Below are positions 1-6,736 of a stretch of 8,252 bases of DNA, in pieces; position 1 is the stretch's first letter, and each line of letters opens with the position of its first letter. A program made the translations under genes and the position numbers. The stretch covers positions 1 through 8,252 of the forward strand of contig JAIRSN010000098.1 in NCBI GenBank assembly GCA_031255425.1. The letters run 5' to 3'. The stretch comes from Dysgonamonadaceae bacterium. GTDB taxonomy: Bacteria > Bacteroidota > Bacteroidia > Bacteroidales > Azobacteroidaceae. Below the pieces are notes generated by a model, which was not told the origin of the DNA, did not search any database, and was given only the letters and a program-made list of their open reading frames with translations.

Positions 1-557
1 AGAACCGTAATGGAAGCAATGATAAGTCCCATAGATATTATCACTATCCGAATATGGACAAGGCTCTTTTTGAAGCACATCCGGAATACGGACGGCTTTA
101 TACCTGGGCGGCGGCAAACCCTGGTACGGCTTATAATGATACGGACGACAACCCTACGAATCGTCAGGGAATATGCCCGGAGGGATGGCATTTGCCTTCA
201 AAAAATGAATGGGACAAGCTGATTCAGGTTATTGGCGACGATGAAAATGAAATTTATTCATCCTACGCAGGGAAGGGTTATGCCGCGATAAAGATGAGAA
301 GCAAGACGAAGGTGGACAATGCAGAGACTAAAGGAGAGAGTCATGCGAGCTATAATAACGGTATAGACATCCTTCTGCTTGGTGGCATGTGGAAGGATGA
401 TCCCTATTATTGGGGAACCTGCATTCTGTGGTCTTCGAGTAGTACGGGTCCGACCGGTGCGTTCAAGCTCAGCTTTAGTGCGGGCAGTATGGGAGGAGTT
501 GGTTTATCGGAAAATGATAAACGCGCACAGTACAGCGTCCGCTGCAAGGCAAATTGA
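1..557 (+). CDS. FISUMP-domain protein, 3' part (5' end outside window)
   Basis: The frame is open from the first complete codon at base 3 to TGA at 555-557, giving 184 visible residues; the ATG at 54 is internal, so the gene begins upstream of the window. The visible part matches the Fibrobacter succinogenes major paralogous (FISUMP, TIGR02145-type) domain: YGRLYTW at visible residues 29-35, ICPEGWHLPS at 57-66 followed by a Trp at 70, a WSSSS stretch in the middle, and the terminal YSVRC signature with Cys181. Cys58 and Cys181 are the family's typical cysteines and could form a disulfide (inference). In Bacteroidota such domains usually lie at the C-terminus of secreted or lipid-anchored surface proteins; the N-terminal signal cannot be seen here. 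No enzymatic role is established. It is separated from the downstream operon by 419 bases and a separate promoter, so it is probably a different transcription unit. Confidence 0.85.
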   Translation, partial: NRNGSNDKSHRYYHYPNMDKALFEAHPEYGRLYTWAAANPGTAYNDTDDNPTNRQGICPEGWHLPSKNEWDKLIQVIGDDENEIYSSYAGKGYAAIKMRSKTKVDNAETKGESHASYNNGIDILLLGGMWKDDPYYWGTCILWSSSSTGPTGAFKLSFSAGSMGGVGLSENDKRAQYSVRCKAN

Positions 558-611
558 CCGTCCCGACTACCTGCCGATACGATAACTCCGGAAGCCTGCC
601 GCCAATTATCC

Positions 612-627
612 CGGAAGCCGGCTTCCG
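612..627 (+). terminator. Perfect 16-bp palindrome, possible terminator of the FISUMP gene
   Basis: The sequence CGGAAGCCGGCTTCCG is its own reverse complement. As RNA it can form a 6-bp stem with a CCGG tetraloop, 55 bases after the FISUMP stop codon. The sequence after it (ATTTCTATCTTCCC) is pyrimidine-rich but has no clean T-run, so it is a weak match to an intrinsic terminator. A copy of the left arm (CCGGAAGCC, 588-596) lies 23 bases upstream of the one at 611-619 and could pair with the same right arm. Between 558 and 611 I see nothing else. Confidence 0.35.
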
Positions 628-631
628 ATTT

Positions 632-937
632 CTATCTTCCCTTTACAACTGAATTCTTAGTTGCGGAGGTTCCCGCAAGTCTGTTTACAACTGAATTCTT
701 TGTTGCGGGAGTTCCCGCAAGTCTGTTTTCAACTGAATTTTTAGTTGCGGGAGTTCCCGCAAGTCTGTTTACAACTGAATTCTTTGTTGCGGAAGTTCCC
801 GCAAGTCTGTTTTCAACTGAATTCTTAGTTGCGGAAGCTCCCGCAAGTCTGTTTTCAACTGAATTCATGGTTGCGGGAGTTCCCGCAAATCTGTTTTCAA
901 CTGAATTTTTAGTTGCGCAGCCGCCGCCTCTTGTCAA
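632..937 (-). CDS. Doubtful repeat-peptide ORF antisense across the 42-bp array
   Basis: A 101-residue frame runs from a TTG at 937-935 to TAG at 634-632. It consists almost entirely of a 14-residue repeat, consensus NSVENRLAGTPATK, with variants E/V, P/S, T/A, L/F and K/M. There is no ATG start, no recognisable domain, signal peptide or convincing upstream promoter. The open frame follows automatically from a 42-bp stop-free repeat; the + strand is also open through the array (repeat FTTEFLVAGVPASL). It is listed because automatic annotation may call it a hypothetical protein. I think it is more likely a by-product of the repeat than a gene. Confidence 0.12.
   Translation of the reverse strand: MTRGGGCATKNSVENRFAGTPATMNSVENRLAGASATKNSVENRLAGTSATKNSVVNRLAGTPATKNSVENRLAGTPATKNSVVNRLAGTSATKNSVVKGR
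642..917. repeat. 42-bp tandem repeat array, six full units plus one partial, each with a hairpin
   Basis: The units are 642-683, 684-725, 726-767, 768-809, 810-851 and 852-893, all exactly 42 bp with no indels, followed by a 24-bp partial copy at 894-917. Each unit begins TTT(A/T)CAACTGAATT and ends CCCGCAA(G/A)TCTG. Units 2, 3 and 6 contain the inverted repeat TTGCGGGAGTTCCCGCAA (7-bp stem with an AGTT loop); units 1, 4 and 5 keep the outer six pairs and change the seventh. A second, weaker arm pair, CAACT and AGTTG, flanks the GAATT segment in units 1, 3 and 5. The period equals about four turns of B-DNA and is divisible by three, so frames stay open through the array on both strands. The units abut directly, with no unique spacers. 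The function is unknown; a DNA or RNA structural or protein-binding array upstream of the operon promoter is possible. Confidence 0.95.
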
Positions 938-960
938 TCCAAGATACTTTTATACCTTTG
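930..960 (+). promoter_or_regulatory. Bacteroidota-type promoter for the FAH-porU-porV-ispF operon
   Basis: TACCTTTG at 953-960 is a perfect match to the Bacteroides -7 consensus TAnnTTTG. A CTTG at 930-933 fits the -33 element (TTG core) with a 19-base spacer, inside the usual 19-21. Transcription would start near 964-967, leaving an A-rich leader of only about 10-13 bases before the ATG at 977. The -33 element begins 12 bases after the last repeat copy. No operator is recognisable apart from the repeats themselves. Confidence 0.7.
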
Positions 961-976
961 AACAAAAAAAAACATC

Positions 977-1594
977 ATGAAGATTATTTGCGTAGGAATG
1001 AATTATGCTTCTCACAATAAAGAGTTGCATCACACGTTAATTACAAGAGAACCGACCATTTTCATGAAGGCCGATACCTCTTTGTTGAAAGACGGAAAGC
1101 CTTTTTACATACCGGATTTCTCGTCGGATGTGCAATACGAAGCAGAAGTAGTAGTAAGAATCAGCCGCTTAGGGAAAAGTATCGCACGACGATTTGCGCA
1201 CCGGTATTTTGATGAAATTACAGTCGGGATTGACATGACCGCAAGAGATTTACAACATAAGTTCAGGGAAGCCGGATTGCCCTGGGAACTTTGTAAATCG
1301 TTTGACAATTCGGCTATTACAGGTAATTTTGTTTCGTTGGAAAATCTGAATGAAGATATAAACCGGTTGCCTTTTCGTTTAGACATCAACGGCAAAACAG
1401 TGCAGGAAGGAAATACATCCGATATGCTGTTCAAAATAGATGAGATTATCGAATATGTGAGCCGGTTTATGACACTCAAAATGGGCGACCTTATTTATAC
1501 CGGAACGCCCGCGGGAATCGGAAACGTGAAAATTGACGACCACCTGCAAGGATATATCGGAGAAAATAAATTATTGGACTGCTATATAAAATGA
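977..1594 (+). CDS. Fumarylacetoacetate hydrolase (FAH)-family enzyme
   Basis: This 205-residue protein is a single FAH domain of the compact bacterial/FAHD1 type, cytoplasmic with no signal peptide. The family cleaves or isomerises beta-diketo or 2-oxo acids (acylpyruvates, oxaloacetate, homoprotocatechuate intermediates) using Mg2+ or Mn2+. Visible motifs are VGMNYASH near the N-terminus (residues 6-13), the metal-binding E55-x-E57 in YEAEVVV, a third ligand at D86 in GIDMTARD, the active-site lysine candidate K107 in CKSFD, NTSDMLF at 146-152, and the TGTPAGIG loop at 175-182. The exact substrate cannot be told from sequence. The ATG at 977 is chosen because it follows the promoter and an A-rich leader and begins directly with the conserved beta-strand. 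The stop overlaps the porU start by four bases (ATGA), suggesting translational coupling. Sampled G+C is about 41%, lower than porU. Confidence 0.9.
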   Translation: MKIICVGMNYASHNKELHHTLITREPTIFMKADTSLLKDGKPFYIPDFSSDVQYEAEVVVRISRLGKSIARRFAHRYFDEITVGIDMTARDLQHKFREAGLPWELCKSFDNSAITGNFVSLENLNEDINRLPFRLDINGKTVQEGNTSDMLFKIDEIIEYVSRFMTLKMGDLIYTGTPAGIGNVKIDDHLQGYIGENKLLDCYIK

Positions 1595-4500
1595 AAAAAG
1601 AAAGGAAGACACCCGGTCAAAGAAAGGAAAGGGGAAAGACGGAAGACAGAAGAAGAAGGCTCGGACGGAACGGATTCGCCGGGTGTTTTTTGCTGTTTTT
1701 ATCCCTTGCCTTTTCATCCTTTGCGGCGGATTATGCGACGGATTCCCAGCTTTCCAAAGGGAAATGGGTGCAACTGAAGGTTTCGGAAAATGCCGTTTAC
1801 AAATTGACTTACGAGGAGATAAAAAAAATGGGATTCAACGATCCGTCCAAAATAAAAATCCACGGATACGGGGGATGGATTCTGGATCAGAACTTTAGAA
1901 ACCGGTACATAGACGACCTGCCGGAAGTGCCGGTGTGGATGAACAAGGGAGCGGATTCCGTTTTTAACGCGGGCGACTACCTGTTGTTCTACGGCAGGGG
2001 AACGGTGAAGTGGGCGTACAATTTGTCGAACGATTTCTTCGAGCATGAAAACAATCCGTATGCTACGTACGGGTCTTATTTTATCACGGAAAACGAACAG
2101 GGTCCGAAAGAAATGCTTCCCTTAAACTCCTACGCCAATGCCGCGGCAGAGGTGACAACGTTTGACGATTTCCGGGTGCATGAAAAGGATTTGAAGGCAG
2201 TGATCTATTCGGGAAGGGAATTGTTCGGAGAGAGTTTTTCGGGAAACCCGGTGCAGAATTTCACCTTCTCCATACCGGGCATCACGAACGACGCGGGAAA
2301 GGTCTGCCTGTCTTTTGCCGCCGCGCCTCCGGAAACCAAAAGCGTATCGTTGTCCATTGGCGACGAACAGATACTCCGGCTGAACCTGACGAAACCGGGA
2401 AGCTACAAAAAAGCGGATATGGCAACCGGCATAAGGTCCTGGACGGGAGATAAACAGGAGAATACAACGGTAAAAATCTCGTACAATTCGACGGGACTCT
2501 CTTACCTGAATTATATCAACCTGAATATGAAACGGAACCTCCGCTTCTATGGGGATGCCTATACGTTTTTCCGGGATAAAGACAGCCGCAATTCCGCCCT
2601 GAAATATACGATCGACGGGGCGCCTGCCAACGGCATGGTCTTCGATATTACGGATAACACGGATGTCCGCCTGGTTCAGGCTTCGCTGAACGGTTCGAAA
2701 CTGAGTTTCGGGGCAGAGGCGAAAGGGACGGTTTCGGAATATGTGATGGTCGATGTCAGCAAGCCGTTTCCGGTGCCGGAAGTGGTGAAAGAAATAAAGA
2801 ACCAGAATCTGCATGCCCTGCCGCAAACCGATATGGTGATTATTGTTCCCGAAGTTTATGCGGCTCTTGCCGAGACATTGGCGGAGAAACACAGAAGCCT
2901 TCAGGGATTGCATGTCACGGTGGTGCAACCGGAGCAGATCTACAATGAGTTTTCGTCGGGCGTTCCGGATGCGACTGCCTACCGGCGTTTTATGAAAATG
3001 TTTTACGACAGGGCGACAAACGAAGAGGAAAAGCCCCGGTACCTTCTGCTTTACGGCGACGGCCTTTTCGACAACCGCTACCTGACTGTTCCCAACGTAA
3101 ACCCCAAATATTACCTGCTTACCTACCAGATGAAGGAGTCCGTGGATGAAAACGGTTCGTACGGATCCGACGACTATTTTGGTTTCCTGGATGATAACGA
3201 AGGCTTGGATGTTGGGTACGACGGGCTGGATATAGGAATCGGGCGCTTTCCGGTAAGCACTTACGAGCAGGCGGAAAATGCGCTGAATAAGGTGGTGGCG
3301 TATATGGACAATACGAGTTATGATAAATGGAAGGGCACGGTGATCTTCACTGCCGACGATACCGACGACGACAGTTTCTTTTTACATGCCTCCCAAGCCG
3401 ACGAACTGGCGGTTTATATGGAAAGTAATCACCCGGAATATATTGTCAAAAAATCCTATATGGACGCTTTCCAATCGCAAAATGCAAATGGCAAGAAAAC
3501 GTATCCCGATGCCAAGAAAAAGCTGTTGACGGTGTTGAAGGAAGGCTGTTTCTTAGTGAACTATACCGGGCACGGCAGTACGCGGGGCATCTCCGCAGAA
3601 GATATGCTGAATATCACGGATGTGTACAAGATGAATTTCAAGAACCTTCCTTTATGGATCACCGCTACCTGCGATTTCGGCTGGTTCGATTCGCCGGAAA
3701 CCTCCTCCGGGGAAGAAATCTTTTTGAATAAGAAAAGCGGGGGCATCGCGCTGTTCACGACCTCGCGCGTGGTGAATGCGTACGGGAACCTCGCGCTGAA
3801 TAAACGGTTAATACGGAATCTCTTTACAAAGAAAAACGGCGAATATCCTTGCCTGGGCGATGTGCTGCGCGCGAGTAAAACGGAACTCGGCGGCGACCGG
3901 AATAAGCTCAATTACGTTCTGCTGGGCGACCCGGCGCTGCGGTTGAACTATCCGGAAACACGGGTGCAACTGCAAAGCGTCAACGGAAAAGCCATAGAGG
4001 ACGGCGAAACGATTAATTTCCCGGCGCTGGAGAAAATGACGCTGGAAGGACAAATCGTGGACGAAGCCGGAAGGTTGATCGACGGGTTCAACGGAGATCT
4101 CTATACCACAATCTACGATGCCAAACAAACCATCCAATCGGTATTGGCGAAAGCGACAAAGATAGACAGACGAGATACCGTCGCCCACTGGTATTATTCC
4201 GATTATCCGAACATTGTATACACGGGAAACAGTAAAGTCGAAAACGGGCGGTTTGCCTTCTCGTTTTATGTTCCCCAGGACATTTCGTATACGAAAGACT
4301 TGGGGAAAATAAACTTCTATGCTTCGGACGAAAGCAAACGGACGGATTCTTCCGGGTCGTTCCGGAATTGTACTTTCTACGGCACAAGCAGCCGCTTTGA
4401 AGATGCGGACAAACGGCCGGAGATTGTTACGATGTTTCTGAACAATCAGTCGTTTAAGGACGGCGACAATGTCAATGAGACGCCTTTCTTCTACGCCGAA

Positions 4501-5061
4501 GTGTTTGATGAATTAGGGATTAACCGCACCGGCAGCAGTTCGCACGACATCGAAATCCGTATCGATAACAGTCCTCCCCAACGGCTCCATATCCTGAATG
4601 ATTATTACCAGTCCGAAACGGAGCAAAAGGGAAGCATCGGTTTTTCGATTCCCGCCCTGCCGAAAGGACCGCATGAACTGGTTTTCAAGGTATGGAATAT
4701 TTTGAACAATTCGACTTCCGCCTCCCTGCGTTTCAATGTAGTGGAAGGCTTAAAGCCGGAAATATATCATCTCTCCGCCTATCCCAATCCGGCGAAAGAA
4801 ATGACAACGTTCCTGTTGGATTACGACCGTCCGGAAGTTCCGGTAGAGGTCGAAATACGGGTCTACGACCTGACCGGCCGCCTGATCTGGCAACGCTCGG
4901 AATCGGGCGCTTCAACCTATTCCAAATCCTATGCCGTCGAGTGGGATTTGACCGGAAGCGCCGGAAGCCGCGTCGGTCCGGGGACTTACATCTACCAGGC
5001 GCTCGTCAAAACCGCTAAAGGGCGGGAGGCGACCCAATCGAGAAAAATAATTGTCTTATAA
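1591..5061 (+). CDS. porU: PorU, type IX secretion system C-terminal signal peptidase (gingipain-like C25 family)
   Basis: PorU is the surface sortase-like cysteine protease of the T9SS: with PorV it removes the C-terminal domain of exported cargo and couples cargo to anionic LPS. The 1156 residues are close to the Porphyromonas gingivalis protein (about 1158). Visible parts are a signal peptide with a hydrophobic core at about 29-42 and likely cleavage after SFA45; a beta-rich N-terminal region to about 410; a peptidase C25 caspase-like domain at about 414-787 with DDYFGFLDD, GIGRFPVSTYEQA, catalytic His661 in YTGHGS and Cys694 in TATCDFGWFD; an Ig-like segment at about 945-1055 with LGIN-TG and HDIEIRID; and a type A C-terminal sorting domain from about Y1064-P-N-P to the end. 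The His-Cys spacing of 33 equals that of gingipain R. The n-region is unusually long and basic (13 Lys/Arg in the first 30 residues), but no other start precedes the hydrophobic core. The start overlaps the FAH stop; porV follows after 23 bases. Confidence 0.95.
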   Translation: MKKERKTPGQRKERGKTEDRRRRLGRNGFAGCFLLFLSLAFSSFAADYATDSQLSKGKWVQLKVSENAVYKLTYEEIKKMGFNDPSKIKIHGYGGWILDQNFRNRYIDDLPEVPVWMNKGADSVFNAGDYLLFYGRGTVKWAYNLSNDFFEHENNPYATYGSYFITENEQGPKEMLPLNSYANAAAEVTTFDDFRVHEKDLKAVIYSGRELFGESFSGNPVQNFTFSIPGITNDAGKVCLSFAAAPPETKSVSLSIGDEQILRLNLTKPGSYKKADMATGIRSWTGDKQENTTVKISYNSTGLSYLNYINLNMKRNLRFYGDAYTFFRDKDSRNSALKYTIDGAPANGMVFDITDNTDVRLVQASLNGSKLSFGAEAKGTVSEYVMVDVSKPFPVPEVVKEIKNQNLHALPQTDMVIIVPEVYAALAETLAEKHRSLQGLHVTVVQPEQIYNEFSSGVPDATAYRRFMKMFYDRATNEEEKPRYLLLYGDGLFDNRYLTVPNVNPKYYLLTYQMKESVDENGSYGSDDYFGFLDDNEGLDVGYDGLDIGIGRFPVSTYEQAENALNKVVAYMDNTSYDKWKGTVIFTADDTDDDSFFLHASQADELAVYMESNHPEYIVKKSYMDAFQSQNANGKKTYPDAKKKLLTVLKEGCFLVNYTGHGSTRGISAEDMLNITDVYKMNFKNLPLWITATCDFGWFDSPETSSGEEIFLNKKSGGIALFTTSRVVNAYGNLALNKRLIRNLFTKKNGEYPCLGDVLRASKTELGGDRNKLNYVLLGDPALRLNYPETRVQLQSVNGKAIEDGETINFPALEKMTLEGQIVDEAGRLIDGFNGDLYTTIYDAKQTIQSVLAKATKIDRRDTVAHWYYSDYPNIVYTGNSKVENGRFAFSFYVPQDISYTKDLGKINFYASDESKRTDSSGSFRNCTFYGTSSRFEDADKRPEIVTMFLNNQSFKDGDNVNETPFFYAEVFDELGINRTGSSSHDIEIRIDNSPPQRLHILNDYYQSETEQKGSIGFSIPALPKGPHELVFKVWNILNNSTSASLRFNVVEGLKPEIYHLSAYPNPAKEMTTFLLDYDRPEVPVEVEIRVYDLTGRLIWQRSESGASTYSKSYAVEWDLTGSAGSRVGPGTYIYQALVKTAKGREATQSRKIIVL

Positions 5062-5084
5062 TATCTGAAATAAAAAAATAAAAA

Positions 5085-6248
5085 ATGAGCAAGATTAAAT
5101 TAGTAACATTCGTCTTTTTGTTTCCTTTTACAACAAGTTACATAATGGCTGACGATAACGCGGGGAAAGACTTTAACCCGATACAAACCGCAATCCCTTT
5201 TCTTACCATTGCGCCCGACGCACGGGGAGGCGGTATGGGCGATATTGGTGCGGCTACCGAACCGGACGTATTCTCCCAGTACTGGAATCCGGCCAAATAT
5301 GCTTTTGCGTACAGCAAGGCGGGAGTGAGTTTGTCTTATACGCCGTGGTTGGCTAAACTGGTAAGTGATATTGATTTGGTTTATGCTTCCGGCTATTTCA
5401 AATTGGGCAACAACGAACGCACGGCAATCGGCGCCTCGCTGCGGTATTTCTCCCTGGGAAAAGTCCTGTTGCGGTTCGACCAGTCCGATCCGGGAATCGA
5501 TGCCACTCCGTATGAACTGGCAGCCGATGTCAGTATTTCCCTGAAAGCGTCGGAAACCTTTTCGCTGGCGGCTGCGTTCCGGTATATCTATTCCGATATG
5601 GGCGCAGGGGTGGTGGAGGAACTGGATCCTGCCAGCGCCTATGCTGCCGATATTGCCGGATATTACAATAACTATGTGATGCTGGGGAACAATGAATGTA
5701 TGTTGGGTCTGGGTTTTAATATCTCAAACATCGGCAGTAAAATATCTTACGACGGCGGAAATCATCAGATGTTCCTTCCTGCCAACTTGCGTCTGGGCGG
5801 GTCCTTGCTTTTTCCGCTGGATGATTACAACACCTTGTCGCTGAATCTGGATGTGAATAAATACTTAGTGCCGACTCCTCCCATCGTGGACGAAAGCAAC
5901 CGGGATGCCGAATGGGCGAAGTACAATGCCATCTCTCCTATTTCCGGTATTTTCAAATCGTTTTCCGATGCACCCGGAGGACTGAAAGAAGAATTGCAGG
6001 AGATATTCTGGTCGGCAGGAGCGGAATACGCATACGACAGTAAGTTTTTCGTCCGCGGCGGCTATTCCCACGAGAACCGGAACAAAGGTGTCCGGCGCTA
6101 CTTCTCTTTGGGCGCGGGATTCAAGCTGACTGCTTTTCAGATGGACGTGGCTTACCTGATTTCTACCGTTCCTTCCAATCCGCTGGATCAAACCCTGCGT
6201 TTCTCGCTGAGTTTCGATATGGACGGGTTGAAAAACTTGTTGCGCTGA
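5085..6248 (+). CDS. porV: PorV (LptO), outer-membrane beta-barrel of the type IX secretion system
   Basis: PorV is a FadL-like outer-membrane barrel that receives cargo leaving the T9SS translocon and, with PorU, forms the attachment complex. The 387 residues match the family length (about 390 in P. gingivalis). A signal peptide covers residues 1-22, with likely cleavage after IMA. The mature N-terminus shows the family signature: NPIQTAIPFLTIAPDARGG, then MGDIGAATEPDVFSQYWNPAK. The rest is alternating amphipathic strands (for example YASGYFKLG, IGASLRYFSLG) ending in the strand FSLSFDM, as expected for a barrel. An A-rich leader (AAATAAAAAAATAAAAA) precedes the ATG, typical of Bacteroidota starts without Shine-Dalgarno. 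It follows porU by 23 bases, with no promoter seen between them, and its TGA shares one base with the ispF ATG. PorU-PorV adjacency is known from P. gingivalis. Confidence 0.95.
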   Translation: MSKIKLVTFVFLFPFTTSYIMADDNAGKDFNPIQTAIPFLTIAPDARGGGMGDIGAATEPDVFSQYWNPAKYAFAYSKAGVSLSYTPWLAKLVSDIDLVYASGYFKLGNNERTAIGASLRYFSLGKVLLRFDQSDPGIDATPYELAADVSISLKASETFSLAAAFRYIYSDMGAGVVEELDPASAYAADIAGYYNNYVMLGNNECMLGLGFNISNIGSKISYDGGNHQMFLPANLRLGGSLLFPLDDYNTLSLNLDVNKYLVPTPPIVDESNRDAEWAKYNAISPISGIFKSFSDAPGGLKEELQEIFWSAGAEYAYDSKFFVRGGYSHENRNKGVRRYFSLGAGFKLTAFQMDVAYLISTVPSNPLDQTLRFSLSFDMDGLKNLLR

Positions 6249-6736
6249 TGGAAACGTTTCGGGTCGGCTTCGGATACGATGTACATGCCTTCGCAAACGA
6301 TCGCAGCCTGTGGCTGGGCGGCATTCAGGTTCCCTATGAGAAAGGATTAAAGGGTCATTCGGACGCCGATGTCGTTATTCATGCGATTTGCGATGCGCTC
6401 CTCGGGGCCGCCAACCTGAGGGATATTGGTTATCATTTCCCCGACACTTCCGGAGATTTTGAAAACATAGACAGCAAGGTCCTTCTGAGGCGGACGATGG
6501 GCTTGATTCGAGCCGGGAATTACCGGCCGGGAAACATCGACGTGACCATTTGTGCCGAAAAGCCGAAGCTCCATTCTTTTATTCCCCAAATGAAAACCTG
6601 TTTGGCGGAAGTGATGAACATCGGCGAGGGGGATCTTTCCCTTAAAGCGACTACTTCCGAACGAATGGGTTTTGTAGGCCGCGAAGAAGGTATCGCTGTT
6701 TTTGCCGTCGCATTACTATTCAAACCGAACGAATGA
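6248..6736 (+). CDS. ispF: IspF, 2-C-methyl-D-erythritol 2,4-cyclodiphosphate synthase
   Basis: IspF converts 4-diphosphocytidyl-2-C-methylerythritol 2-phosphate to the 2,4-cyclodiphosphate plus CMP, in the cytoplasmic MEP route to isoprenoids; the enzyme is a zinc-dependent trimer. The 162 residues match the usual length (about 159). All signature motifs are intact: GYDVHAF with zinc ligands D11 and H13, LKGHSDADVVIHAICDALLG with zinc ligand H45, DIGYHFPD at 59-66, and TTSERMGFVGREEGI at 135-149, which contributes to the active site and the CDP-binding region. The ATG at 6248 overlaps the porV stop by one base, and the TGA overlaps the next ATG by four, indicating coupled translation. Its placement after porV is a metabolic gene within a secretion operon; no functional link is apparent. 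Confidence 0.96.
   Translation: METFRVGFGYDVHAFANDRSLWLGGIQVPYEKGLKGHSDADVVIHAICDALLGAANLRDIGYHFPDTSGDFENIDSKVLLRRTMGLIRAGNYRPGNIDVTICAEKPKLHSFIPQMKTCLAEVMNIGEGDLSLKATTSERMGFVGREEGIAVFAVALLFKPNE

Noticed and set aside
54..56. ATG at 54 as the start of the FISUMP gene
   Set aside because: The frame is open upstream to the window edge and the domain would otherwise lack its usual N-terminal part and export signal; it is an internal methionine.
642..917. CRISPR array
   Set aside because: The repeats abut directly with no unique spacers, and no cas genes are visible.
642..917. Insertion sequence or attachment-site remnant
   Set aside because: There is no transposase fragment, terminal inverted repeat pair or target duplication; the structure is a simple tandem array.
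930..1000. Promoter on the minus strand reading into the repeat array
   Set aside because: TATCTTGG on the minus strand is only a partial match to TAnnTTTG, and the nearest TTTG-like element is about 16 bases away instead of 19-21.
2122..2928. 268-residue open frame on the minus strand
   Set aside because: It lies wholly inside porU, antisense to a clearly conserved gene, and its translation shows no domain or signal peptide. It is a frame shadow of the G+C-moderate coding sequence.
5062..5084. Separate promoter for porV
   Set aside because: The 23-base gap is A-rich, as expected for a translation start region, and has no TAnnTTTG element.
5865..6296. 143-residue minus-strand frame across the porV-ispF junction, with similar ones at 6520-6861 and 7045-7389
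   Set aside because: All are antisense to genes with intact family motifs and show no recognisable protein features.
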